Assembly: GCA_002914845.1 (NCBI GenBank)
Contig: JXTC01000307.1
Coordinates: 72,230-136,229, forward strand
DNA length: 64,000 nucleotides
Source: Trema orientale
Taxonomy: Eukaryota; Streptophyta; Magnoliopsida; Rosales; Cannabaceae
Direction: 5' to 3'
Every line of letters begins with the position of its first letter. Within the stretch, counting starts at the first letter, position 1. The translations under genes and the position numbers were made by a program. Below the pieces are notes generated by a model. That model saw only the letters and a program-made list of their open reading frames with translations, ran no database searches and was not told the DNA's origin. Of this stretch, positions 35,382 to 48,325 are shown one piece after another.

Positions 35382-36445
35382 TCAAACTTTACGAGATTGG
35401 AAAAGCTTTTTCCTCAACTTGTTGACTAATTTGTCATGAGGTGGGAGAGTATCCTTGACCAGAGGGTGTTCTTTAAGTGCATTCACCCATGAAAGCAACT
35501 CTGCTGGAGTTTTCTCAGGGCTCAAAACCTCTGTCACTGCCTCATTAAGGGCTTGGTAGTTGCAGATACTAGTGCCTACAATGACGTCGAGAAGCCCCAA
35601 ATTTTGATCATTGAAGGGAAATTTTCCCGGAAAATCTTTCTTGATTCCATCTTCGAACACCCTCAGCGACTCGTTCATGTCTTCAATCGCTTTCTCTTGT
35701 TCTTTGCCACTGGATATGATGATGGGCAAGATTGCTACCATGATCTGCCAATAAAAAAAGGAGAACCAGTTCATTTAGTTTGACTATCTAGAGTAAATTT
35801 AGTATAACGTTAGGAGCTTACCACTTATTTGTGTCAAAATATCAAATCAAATCATGCAGGCCATGATTAACAAGTAGATAAATCTGACTAAATCTTGAAA
35901 GAATCTGACAGTCTAAAAATAGAAATGCAAAATATTTAACATAGTTTAGTAATCACCACTCATATAGTGATGCATCAAAGTTGTCACATAATCGTGTGGA
36001 ATTTAATATAATTGGTCTTACTTTTGGTTTTTTTCCCATACAATGGTACATAAAACTCCCACTGGACACAAAATTCAGAACCTAGATATTTGACATGGAG
36101 ACTTCCTTAGATACCAACCTTTTGATCGTAAAAGTGTGCCCAAAACCGAACTTTGGCTCTCTGGTAAGGATTATCCGGCAAGAGTTTTGGGGAGTTTTTC
36201 CAGTGCTCATCGATGTATTCAAGGATAACAAGTGACTCTAATATGGTCTTTCCTTTGTGGACAAGGACGGGTACCTTCTTATGGACAGGGTTGTGGTGAA
36301 GGAGCAACTCGCTCTTGTTTGATAGATCTTCCTCTACGAACTCAAAGGGTATGCCCTTAAGTTTAAGGGCTAACTCAACTCTCTTGCAGTAGCCACTCTG
36401 CCATGTCCCAAGTAGTACAACATCATCACTATGCTTTTCCCCCAT
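35382..36445 (-). CDS. Tau-class glutathione S-transferase (GST-D), 229 aa
   Basis: Exons 36445-36119 and 35744-35382 (minus strand), phase-0 join across a 374-bp intron. The N-terminal domain shows catalytic Ser in W-Q-S-G-Y-C, then [35 protein letters not shown] and [13 protein letters not shown]. Exon 2 supplies the helical domain ([53 protein letters not shown]). Length and motifs are normal. A TATA-like ATATAAA lies at 36513-36519 (minus orientation), about 70 bp before the ATG. It is closest to GST-C by eye, the two sharing long leader and upstream stretches, so they are probably the youngest duplication in the array. Family role: glutathione conjugation in the cytosol; substrates unknown. 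Confidence 0.94.
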
Positions 36446-37558
36446 TTCTCTGAATCTCTCTCTATGAAATTTGAATTGGTGTTAATGCTTTGTTTAACTG
36501 CGTTGTGATGCCTTTATATCGAGTTGGTGTAGACTTTTCTTGCATTGTTTTTAAATTATTCCGGTGTTTGTTTAGTAAATGCCCTTTTGTCAATGACTCA
36601 ATGGACGGGTTAGTAAGAGATAAGGTTCTTAATTAAGGTTAGGAAAAAGAAAGATTAAAATATTATAAAGGCTGAGAAAAAAAGAGCATAAATCTGGCCT
36701 TGGAGCACAAGTCTGAAATATATATATATTTTTTTTGATAAGTGAAATATACTTATTAAATCTTTTACATTTGTCAATGACCATAGTAGACAAGGGTAAT
36801 ATTCTTGATAAAACCCTAAGAAAATTGTTATTATGTAAATGAGAAATAAAAGGCACATGAGAGAGGTAGGTAACGGTAAGAAACAAAGTTCGAAACTCAA
36901 ATAATAGCTTTTCATCTTTTTCAAACGGAAAGAAAAAAAAAAGGCTAATATCATTTTTTATATCTTACAATAATACAATTTGACTATTAACATTATATAT
37001 GTTGTGATTTGATTATTATCAACCTAGATATGTACATTTAAAGCTTCTAACAAATTTATATTATCTATAATAATTGAGTTTACTAAAATACCTTTTTAAA
37101 TTTTAAGTTCTATAATTAAAAATTAATCTAAATTTAAATTTAATTATAATTAACAAAAAAAAAACAAGTATTAAAAAATAATTTAAAAGGAAAAAACCTA
37201 TAATGATTTTAATACATATTAATTTAGTTGTTAATTTTTGTACCGACATTTCAATAGAAAATTTTTCACCGGGTCAGGTACCCAAAATAAAATGAAGAAA
37301 AATTTTCACCTGGGTCAAGTACCCAAAATAAATAGGTATTCAACACAATCAAACACACAGTCAAGTACTAGTCGAGTGTTAGAGGAGTACTATAAGTTGT
37401 TTTAGGATTTATTAGGGAATGATGATTAGTTTTATACGTGTAAAATGATAGTTAGTTTTGATAGCATTTACGGATATATTTTTTATCACCATGAGGACAT
37501 TATTAGACCCCTTGAGCGTAAAAACTCCTACCTATATTCCCAAAAAAAAAAAGTGAGT
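36446..37558. other. GST-D upstream region and intergenic DNA
   Basis: The first 350 bp hold the GST-D promoter, including a TTTACATTTGTCAATG segment near 36765 that also occurs upstream of GST-C at about 34288. The rest is AT-rich, with two spaced copies of a CACC(G/T)GGTCA(G/A)GTACCCAAAA motif near 37268 and 37308. No coding sequence was recognised. Confidence 0.5.
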
Positions 37559-37567
37559 ATAAAACGG

Positions 37568-37739
37568 GGGGAGGGCTACAGTAAGGGCGCCCCTACGTAA
37601 GGCCACCCTTTATATACCGTTTGATGGGAATCTGTGGGGAATAACGGGAATCTGTGGGGAATTCGTTTATACACAGATTCCCATCAAACGGTGTATAGAC
37701 AGGGCCCTACGCAGGGACGCCCCTACCGTAGACGTGCCC
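37568..37739 (+). mobile_element. 172-bp Mutator-like MITE, copy 1 (upstream of eL34)
   Basis: A perfect 9-bp repeat ATAAAACGG flanks it (37559-37567 and 37740-37748). The left 37 bp and the complement of the right 37 bp align without gaps, and the inverted repeat extends through most of the element, including GATGGGAATCTGTG arms. It is the same length and family as 40394-40565 but in the opposite orientation. No coding sequence. Confidence 0.85.
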
Positions 37740-37835
37740 ATAAAACGGATATGAATCTTAGAAAAATAAAGATGGATATCTGTGTAAATGTGCTTTCAAA
37801 AATAGGTATTTGTCTATTGTTGCCAATAGTTTTTT

Positions 37836-38056
37836 GCGAAATAAACCTGATTAGTAGTAATTTGAACCAAAATGACTTTATTAGTAGCGTTTTAAAAAAT
37901 AATTTTTCTAGTAGTATAACAAAGTTGTGTGACGTGGGTCACACAACAACTTGTGACCATAAAAATATGACTTTTTATGACTAATTAATGGTCAGAAAAA
38001 ACACTTTTCATTTTAGTCCAAATTTCTATTATTAATGTCAAATTCCCTAATTTCTC
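37836..38056. mobile_element. Long-TIR MITE, family copy 2 (sister at 7388-7661)
   Basis: Ends GAAATAAACCTGATTAGTAG and, on the other strand, GAAATTAGGGAATTTGACA mirror the ends of the 7.4-kb copy. The AAAAAATAATTTTTCTAGT block and GTGACGTGGGTCACACAAC in the interior are also shared. No target duplication was found. It ends 11 bp before the first eL34 promoter element. Confidence 0.5.
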
Positions 38057-38067
38057 ACGAAAATCTT

Positions 38068-39947
<1,880 letters not shown>

Positions 39948-40266
39948 ATAAATCATGATGGTGTAATTTTGGATGTATGACGATAGTGAACTGTTAGGAA
40001 AGTCCTTTATGCATTCCAATTTGGTTTTTCACATTTTGCTTCGGCTGGTTTTGACTATGATATTCAACTAGTTCATTTGTCGAAAATCCACTCTGCTATT
40101 AATTAATCTTTTGTTGGAGGAATTGACTTCATCTTTGTCCGTGGATTGTTTTGTGTAATACCTATATGAGTTGTTTTAATTTTCTCTTCTCTTGTTATTC
40201 ACAAAATACAGAGACCTCTTGAATATCACAAGGTAGGTCTATTACCAGATTTGGAATCCTGTTTTA

Positions 40267-40820
40267 AGGTCATGTTTGGTTGGTAGAATAGAATAGGAAT
40301 GGTAATAGGATTTATAATGAAGTAGAATTAGAATGGAATTAGAAATGATATTCCGTTTGATTGATTTAGTAGAATAAAATGGAATAAATATTAGGGCGCG
40401 TCTACAGTTTGAGTGTCCCTACGTAGGGCCCTGTCTATTCACCGTTGGATGGGAATCTGTATATAAATAGATTCTCCACAGATTCTCGTTATTCTCCACA
40501 GATTTCCATCCAACGATAATTAAGGCATGACTCTACGTAGGGACGTCCTTACCGTAGTTATCCCCTAAATATTATATTGATCAAAATGCCCTTATTTTTA
40601 AATGCCCTAGTAGGGCAAAAAAGAAAAATGATGTTTTAAAAGTAAAAGCAAAATTTTAGAATCATGATTACATCGTCTTTTGGGTGGAATTGGTATTCCA
40701 CTAAATGATGGAATTATAAATCTAAAAGAATCATATTCTTTTGTTTAAATGTCAAAGTAAACAATAGAATGGGAATAAGGATTCCATTCCAAAATTGATT
40801 CTACTTAACCAAACATGCCA
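40267..40820. mobile_element. PIF/Harbinger-like MITE, interrupted by a MULE MITE
   Basis: Ends AGGTCATGTTTGGTTGG and, on the other strand, TGGCATGTTTGGTTAAG are inverted repeats flanked by TTA (40264-40266 and 40821-40823). After removing the inserted 172-bp element and its 9-bp duplication, the host is about 373 bp. It lies downstream of eL34. The insertion order is clear: this element came first. Confidence 0.6.
40394..40565 (-). mobile_element. 172-bp Mutator-like MITE, copy 2 (downstream of eL34)
   Basis: Flanked by a perfect 9-bp repeat TAAATATTA (40385-40393 and 40566-40574). Its reverse complement aligns end to end with the copy at 37568-37739, with the same length and shared GATGGGAATCTGT, GAATAACG and CTACGTAGGGACG blocks. 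It is nested in the PIF/Harbinger-like MITE. Confidence 0.85.
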
Positions 40821-41095
40821 TTACGTCCTTCATCTCATTCTACAATAGAGGGTGATTTGTCTTTTCCCCTAATCGAAAGATTCAAGGACTAATAAACTCT
40901 ACATACGATTTTTATGTTTATATAAAAAAACATGTCACTTTGGATTCTATCCAACCAAACATGACATTACGTCCTTCATCTCATTCTACAACAAAGGGTG
41001 GTTTGTTTTTTCCCCTAATCGAAAGATTCAGGGACTAATAAACTCTACATACCATTTTTATGTTTAAATACAAAACATGTGTGACATATTATTAT
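40807..41095 (+). repeat. Two-copy tandem duplication of about 145 bp
   Basis: AACCAAACATG followed by TTACGTCCTTCATCTCATTC and CCCCTAATCGAAAGATTCA starts at 40807 and again at 40952. The unit includes the right terminus of the PIF/Harbinger-like MITE plus its former flank, so the duplication happened after that insertion. Confidence 0.85.
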
Positions 41096-42695
41096 GTTCA
41101 TTAGCTATTAGGTTGATATGTTATTAGTTAAATAGGAGATTAAACAAGTTTAATTGGAAACAAATGTAATATAGTGGGAGTTGGGGATAGTTCATTTCCG
41201 GCCTAGTTATCCATATAATTGCTTAGGAAATTGATGCAAATAGTCTATTTTTGAGGCATTTGAATTTTTTTAAACTGTTTTTTCAAAATAACTTTTCTAG
41301 ACCAATTTATGAAATTAAAAGTCCAAAATGCCCTTCTAGTAGAGTTCTGTGATGTTTATATTTTATTAATTTTTTGTAATAAAAATTTTGAAAACCGTAA
41401 ACCCACTACACCACAACCAAAACCATTACTGCAAACCTCAAGTATACAGCACACTCTCCCCTCTTTTCGACCAAAAAGAAGAAGCTCATCCATCACAAAA
41501 ACCGTCCAAACCCCATTACCAACTATCAAAATCAGCTCCAAACCCCATTAAAGAACATCACAAAACTGTCTAAAATCGTCACAAAACCACCTAAGGAACC
41601 CCCAATATTTCCTTCTCCATCAGTATTTGCTACGAAACCTTCTTTAGTTATTTTTTGTGACTGCTTGTCACAAAAATACTTTGTTGTAGTTACTTTTTAT
41701 TATATTTTTGTAATAAAAAATTTAAAACCATAAACCCCACTACCCCACTATTGACTGATGGAATTTGGTGTTAATACTTAAGAAAAATCATATATGCATG
41801 CAAAACTATGGAGAAACATATGATCACATCATGAACGCAGCGGAAAAATAACAGATTCAGGTCTTAAAATTTTTACATGAAAATAGTTTTCATAACCATA
41901 TAACATGCATGTATCATATACAGGATCATGTATAACATAAATCAATTCTAAATGCACAAACCCTAGAGATGAGATTAGGGTTTACCTCCTGTAGCGTGCT
42001 CCTCCTTGATTTCCTTGTTAATTGTGATTAAATCTCTAATCCTAGATCTTCTTGTCTATGCTCTTGCTCTTGGTTGAAGAGATGAGTGGGCACCAAGTTG
42101 AATCCTCTGTTGGAGAACGATCAAGAACATATTCTTGATCTTTTGGAACACCAGGATATGAGATGAGACTGTGAGATGGTAGGAAACTTTTTCTCTCTTT
42201 CTCACTGTAATTGGCGCAGAGTACCTCTCTGTCTCAGACTTAGCCGATTTTTTTCTCTTTCTCTCCCTGTATCTATGCGTGTAGCATACTTAGAATTATT
42301 GTGCAGTTTTTTCTCTCATATATCTTATATATATAGGGCCAAAAACTGCTAATCCCAGTCCGACTAGGATTGGGCTTGTTCTCCAATTTGGGCTTTAGGT
42401 GTATTTTTATAAATATGTCCAACTCATGAAACTTATTTATAAAAATACCAACTTCTGAGTAGAATCATTATTTTACACGGTTTCATTAAACTAATTTCAC
42501 AAAAAACCACGTACCAATTAATGAGCTTTATTGAGTTAGACAAGGGACCTAATGGATCCAAATAATCTAAGCTCCAATAGTATGATAAATACATAATAAC
42601 TCTTATTATAGTATTTATATAAATACTATTAGTAAAGGAGACACTCCACTGAAGGTCCAATACTGCACTCTTAGATTAAATGTCATGCCTTTTAT

Positions 42696-44011
42696 GGGCT
42701 GTTTGGTATGATGCAATCTTTGAGTGAGAATGAGTATTTTAATACATTCCCGTGTTCAGTAATTTTTTTAGCCTCAGTGAAGTGATCTTTTTGGGAATCA
42801 TATCTTCCTACTAAGGGGTGAAACAAAACTCACCAAAACAGGTGGATTTTACATCACCCTCCATCTAATCCCTACCCCTGAAAAAAAAAAAAGAAAAAAA
42901 GAACACGGCAAAAGGAAAGGTGTGAGTTCTAGGCTCAAGTTCTCCATACTGCTGCTAGTCATCCCCGTTGGTCATCTTCATTGGTCGCCGCCGTCGGTCA
43001 TCGCCGGAGCCGTTCGTCTTCTTCACATATTTGACCTCAACTTTTATCTATTTTGGCTTTGCTCTTTTCTCTCAAATTTCTTTGATATTTCTTTTGATTA
43101 GACTGAGTTGGGTAAGTTTTCTTTGGATTTGAAGCTTGGATTTGGAGATTATAGGGTCTTGGAGTTTGGTTTTAGATTATGGGGACTAAGCTTCAATCAC
43201 TGCATTTTTTGTTTTTCTCCTTTTTCCTGTGCACTGTGAGATTATGCCTTTTTATTGAGAATTGGTGTTTATGATTTCCAAAGAGCTGGAGATTATGGGG
43301 TTTTGGAGTTTAGTTTTGGATTATGGGGACTAATTAAGCTTCAATCACTGCAATTTTTTTTCTCTCATTTTTCCTGCGCACTGAGATTATGCCTTTTTCG
43401 TTAAGAATCAGGTCGTGGCAAATGTAAATACTACTTCCAAATGCGTATTTTGTATTTTTTTCCCCCAACATTCAGTTAAAATGACTATTAAATTTATGAA
43501 TATTTCATCAACAAAATTTCTTTTTCCTAATATGTTGAACACGTTCACTGTGAATAACTCATTAATGTGTTAATTTGTATCCATTCAGTTTTTTTTTTTT
43601 TTTTTTGATAAGAGTATTCATTCAGTTGTTATTAACGCGAATTTATTTTTTTTATAATCATATTTTATCTATTTTTAGTTTAATAATTTCTTTGATAAAT
43701 TTTATAATTATTTTGCTATGATAATAATTTGTATTTATTTATAAGCAACTAAACTTTATAATTTTTTTAATTGTTATTTATTAATTGAAATTATTCAAAA
43801 ATGATTATTTAAGATATTTATGAAAAAATATAAAAAAAAATTGTATATTACCATGCTCAACCAAACACAATTTTCTAACATACTCAGTAATCATGTACAA
43901 GATACTAGTGTACAACCAAACACAGTTATTTAAGATATCTGACAATTATATCACCCTCTTCAGCATTCCCATTAATCTGAAAAATTCGATTACCCCATAC
44001 CAAACGGTCCC
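42696..44011. mobile_element. TIR element nested in the solo LTR, 1316 bp
   Basis: Ends GGGCTGTTTGGTATGATGCAATC... (left) and, on the other strand, GGGACCGTTTGGTATGGGGTAATC... (right) are inverted repeats. TTAT occurs on both sides (42692-42695 and 44012-44015). The ends resemble those of the 1663-2380 element, so PIF/Harbinger is likely, although a 4-bp duplication is unusual. It contains a GC-rich leader-like patch (42950-43020) and a 120-bp tandem duplication. Confidence 0.6.
43145..43408 (+). repeat. Two-copy duplication of about 120 bp inside the nested TIR element
   Basis: GGAGATTATAGGGTCTTGGAG onward (43145) recurs as GGAGATTATGGGGTTTTGGAG onward (43288), including GGGGACTAA, AAGCTTCAATCACTGCA and GAGATTATGCCTTTTT. 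A spacer of about 25 bp separates them. It may derive from a captured gene's intron or leader; the source is unknown. Confidence 0.85.
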
Positions 44012-46243
44012 TTATAGAGATTTAATCAACTAGCCTTGATTAACCGATCCATCTAGTATATTCTATACCACATATAGAATCCTTATACAATACCGTAGTT
44101 GGATAGGTGAAATTACCGTAATACCCCTCCAACACATATTTACCTTTAAGTTACCATCTTTCTATCAAGGAATAATGTTGTTGATAATTTTGTTCTCAAT
44201 GGCTATTTAGACAAAATTATCAACCAATTCACAAAGTGAATACTAAGATCTTAGATGTAATTATTCCATGAATCTTGAAAGAACTTAAAGTGGTATTAAT
44301 GTATAGTATCCTTAACGATTTGGTGTTCCCATCAATTCATAAGCCATAACCTTTAATATGCCAGAGTTTACCTCTAATTTCATAGAGTTTAGTCTTTTAA
44401 CAAATCAAAAGGCTATAACCCATGAAAGCAAGTCTAGTCAAACATCAAGGATTAAGAGCTATATGCTAAGTGCTAGTTTGTGGTAATATAAGAATTGAGT
44501 TACGGCACTTTAATTCTTTATATTACCTGGTCCAGTTCAATAAACATAAATTATTTATGTTATACTAGTATTTCTATCAGAAGTCACACACTTCAATAAT
44601 TTAAGACACATCATTCCCGTTGAGATAGAAAAAAACTACAATCTATAGTAAATAAAGTATTCCATCTTTATTTACAGATTATGAACTAATTCATTTAGAC
44701 TTAGATAAAGAAACAAGTCTCTCCATAATTAATACTTAATCATGTTTGTTTCTTTATATACAAATAAAGTCATAGAATCTTTTTCAGATAAATAAACTAT
44801 TCAACAGAGACAGTTTAATCTAATAAATATCATAATTTACACTAAAGGGTAAAATTGAAAATCTGCTTTTTAGGGCAAATATCTCAACAATGACCATATT
44901 ACCGCAAATCCCAACTACACTCTCTCCTCTTTTCGATCAAAGAGGCCAACTATTCAGATAGGAAAGTAATATTAATTACGTAAGTTATTTGACTATCATT
45001 TGTTACAGTTTATCACATATTTGTGATGAGGTGTTATAGTTGAAGCATGTATGACTCTAACATATATAATATATCAGGTAAGCTGGATATATTTAATAAA
45101 ATTTAATCATAAATTAGAAACTTGAGTACATATAAACTGAGATAAAAAAATGCAGCAACGAAATCATGTATGAATTAATGTTACAGCTTGTCGAAGCATG
45201 TTCTCTATAATTTTGAACTATTACTTATTACCACTCGTTACAAATGTATGACTCTAAGTTATATTAAAATATGTAATATCTCAAGCAAGATGGATATATT
45301 TAATAAAAGCTGATGATAAACTAAAAACTTGGGTATATATAATTAGGATAATAAAATGCAGCAATGGCAATCCGTTAGTTTTGTTATTAACATATGACTA
45401 TTACAAAATATATGATGTTACATCACAAATTGTCGGATTATCTGTTCGTCTGATTCTTTGTCACAGTAATCAATCACAGATTGTTCATCTACAACGTGAG
45501 CATTTTTGTCTAGGAGTCTCTTCACTATTTGACGATATCTTTTTATTCTTAGTCATTTTATCTCATCCGGAATTGGAACCAAAATATCTGTAAACTCCGT
45601 CCCATAATAGTTATTGTGGTCCTAGTTACCATTGTAATTCAGAAAAACAACAACATTGTCCATGTCTGCCAAACATAAAATTTAGAAAGTTAATACGGAT
45701 CAACAACTACCCAATATATTATATGACAAAAACTCACAATGTTCGTAAAGAAACAAACTAAATATTGACTATCAGTTATGATAATGTGACTGCCTGTCAC
45801 AAAAATACTCTGCATCACACATACTCTGCGTCCTATTTTTTATTAAAATTAACTTACATACACTGACTTCTTATAAAGCAAACGTAAATATCAAACTATG
45901 ACATACTATGTCTTTGCATCACAAATTTGTGACAAATGGTCATAGTTAGATTTTGGATCATTACATTGATATAGATCTGGTAACTAATAGATTCATAACT
46001 CTTTACTTTTACTATATCTTCCGTAAAGCAACTATTCAATATATTATATGACAGAAACTCACAATATTCATAAAGATGCAGAAAAAAAAATGCAAATCAA
46101 ATATTGACTGTTAGCCATAATAATGTGACTTTCTGTCACAAAACTTATATATTTTGCGTCACACATACTCAGTGTTCTTTTTCTTTTTTTATTAAAATAA
46201 ACTTACATACATTGGTTTTTTCTAAAGCAAACGTAAATATCAA

Positions 46244-46943
46244 ATTATGACGTAATATAACTTCGTATCACAAATTTGTGACAAAAGATCACAATCAGAT
46301 CTGGGTCCATTACATCGACATAGATCTGATCAGATCTGATAACTAAAAAATCTATACACAGTTACTTCACTATCTTCATACCCAGTAATCTCTAGTAAAA
46401 ATAAATAAGTGACCGGGAATAAAAGAAAAACACATAGCTCTTCCTCGTAGAATCAATGTGACCAAATGAGACGATGCGAGAGTGAGAGCAAGAGACTAAG
46501 ACATTGTATGAAGCTACGGTGGTCAGAGTTATGGTGGACGGAGTTAACGCAGAGGGAATATGGAGCTATGGTCGAGAAAAAGAGAGAGAGAGAGAGAGAG
46601 ATTATGACGTGCTATCTCTTCGTGTCACAAATTTGTGACAAATGATCACAATCTGATCTGGGTCTATTACGTCAACATAGATCTAGTAACTAATAGATCT
46701 ATATCCAGTTACTTCTACTATCCTCCATACCCAAAAACCTACAGTAAGAACAAATAAGTGACTAGGAACCAAAAAAAAAACACACACACACCTCTTTCTC
46801 TTAGAATTAATGCGACCAAATGGGACGATGCAAGAGTGAGAGCGAGAGACTAAGACTTCGTACAGAGCTATGGTTGCCGGAGTTATGATGGACGGAATAT
46901 GGAGCTATGGTCGAGAGAAAGAGAGAGAGCGAGAGAGAGAGAG
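46244..46943 (+). repeat. Tandem repeat of 357-bp units in the large MULE
   Basis: ATTATGACGT...CACAAATTTGTGACAA...AGATCT...GACGATGC(G/A)AGAGTGAGAG...GGAGCTATGGTCGAGA, ending in a GA microsatellite, occurs at 46244-46600 and again from 46601 to about 46943. A partial, more diverged unit lies at 45890-46030. The repeats sit toward the right terminal inverted repeat. Confidence 0.8.
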
Positions 46944-47171
46944 GGCTACGAAAATGAAAATCAATGAAGAGGAAGGGAACATGTTGGAGAAAAGTGATGA
47001 GAAAAAGCAGTCTTTTGCAGATGGGCATATTCGGAAAGTTAAATAATTCTCTCTCCAAAACGAGCTAAAAATGTCAAAAATTTAGTCTAGATAAGTTATT
47101 TTGAAAAAACGGTTTAAAAAAGTCTAAATACCTCAAAAATGGGCTATTTGCGTCAATTTCTCTAATTGCTT

Positions 47172-48325
47172 CTGTTGTTGCAATCGGTAACTATTCCTAA
47201 GAACGAAGATATTGCTTTCTTTTAATTTTCTGGTATGAATATCCATGAATGGGGAACAACCCCTTTTCACGAAATGCATATGTGGCTGATGCGGCTAATC
47301 GGAAGCATGGAATTAGTGGATCGAAAAATGTATTGTCGTTTCAGTCAGTTGGCTTACTCGAGCACAATTATCGCTTACAGGTTCTATAGTTTGTACAGGT
47401 ATTTAATCGTTTTTTTTTTTTTTTTTGGTTGGGGGGGTGAGGAGGGGGTGTTGGCTATGTTTTATTTTTTCAGGTATAATTTTGACCTTTCGAGAACATA
47501 AGCCAATGCCCTTTGAGAAAGTCAGTATGAACCAAGCCCAAAAAAGGCCTCAACTTTACTCAAAAGTATTCGAGAGAGTTTACCAAAACCAGTATCTCTT
47601 AGAAAGTTGGATTTCCTTTTTTATTTATCGGAAAGCCCCAAACTCTAATATAGTCTTCATTTGTGCCATTAAGTTTCGTTCAATTATAAGTTGACTATAA
47701 TAACTGAAAAAAGAAAAGAATTATAACTAAATATAATCATGGATAATAGTTTTTTTTTTTTTTTGGTAGTCAGGGATAATAGTCATACTACTTATTTAAT
47801 TTGTAAAAATTAATCTATTAATAAATGTAGATTCCCAGTCAAAATTTGGAAGAAAAGGAATTTTTCTTTTTTTGAAGAACCAAATACAGAAAACATGTAA
47901 TTCGATAACGGACATAGCCTTAATTAATTTAGAAGTCTCCTTTTCACTGTTTCACATCTATGTATGTTTTAGCCGACCTATATCGTATAAAAAGAAAATC
48001 AATTATTATACACGGCCCTGAACCCTAATTTGTCTCTTGCATTTGTTTTGTTTGAATGTTTTCATATGCAATAAACATGCACATATATAATTTTCGAGCC
48101 AACAAAAAAGACTCGCTCAAACCAGAGTTCACATTCTATTGTGCATTTGCCACACTACTTTTCCCAGTGGCCTTACAAAATGGATTATACAAATAAAAGA
48201 ACTTTTCTGCAAAAAGAACTTGGTAGCTAAACTACTATTAATTCTAATCAACAAAAAGCTACAAAATAAAATTTCAAAAATAAAAAAGAAAAAGAAATCT
48301 GGTCATTTGCATGGTTGTACTTTGA
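47172..48325. other. Intergenic, no gene seen; 3' side of the NAC gene
   Basis: AT-rich, with a T/G-rich tract at 47409-47450 and several A/T runs. A short plus-strand frame at 47235-47420 has no recognisable similarity. The last few hundred bases probably hold the NAC 3' untranslated region. Confidence 0.45.

Larger units (their letters stand above)
41756..44889 (-). mobile_element. Solo copia-type LTR nested in the MULE
   Basis: On the minus strand it starts TGTTGAGATATTTGCCC (44889) and ends AAATTCCATCA (41756), a TG...CA pair. Flanking 5-bp repeats are TTGAC (41751-41755) and ATGAC (44890-44894), four of five matching. Joining the flanks restores the MULE's own internal repeat, which independently supports the boundaries. 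No pol genes or primer-binding site are seen. The TGTTGAGATATTTGCCC start is like copia LTRs. Without its nested insert the LTR is about 1.8 kb. Confidence 0.7.
41225..47162. mobile_element. Large MULE with long TIRs, hosting nested elements
   Basis: A perfect 9-bp repeat TAATTGCTT flanks it (41216-41224 and 47163-47171). The left end (GGAAATTGATGCAAATAG onward) and the reverse complement of the right end (GAGAAATTGACGCAAATAG onward) match over about 80 bp. The block is 5938 bp as it stands, and about 2.8 kb once the nested solo LTR is taken out. No transposase was found. The interior has tandem repeats: a unit with a CCGTAAACCCACTAC-like start, and 357-bp units at 46244-46600 and from 46601, rich in CACAAATTTGTGAC palindromes and GA runs. 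Confidence 0.8.

Noticed and set aside
47235..47501. Plus-strand frame after the large MULE (MNIHEWGTTPFHEMHMW...)
   Set aside because: Ends in a T/G homopolymer tract, has no family resemblance and no neighbouring exons.
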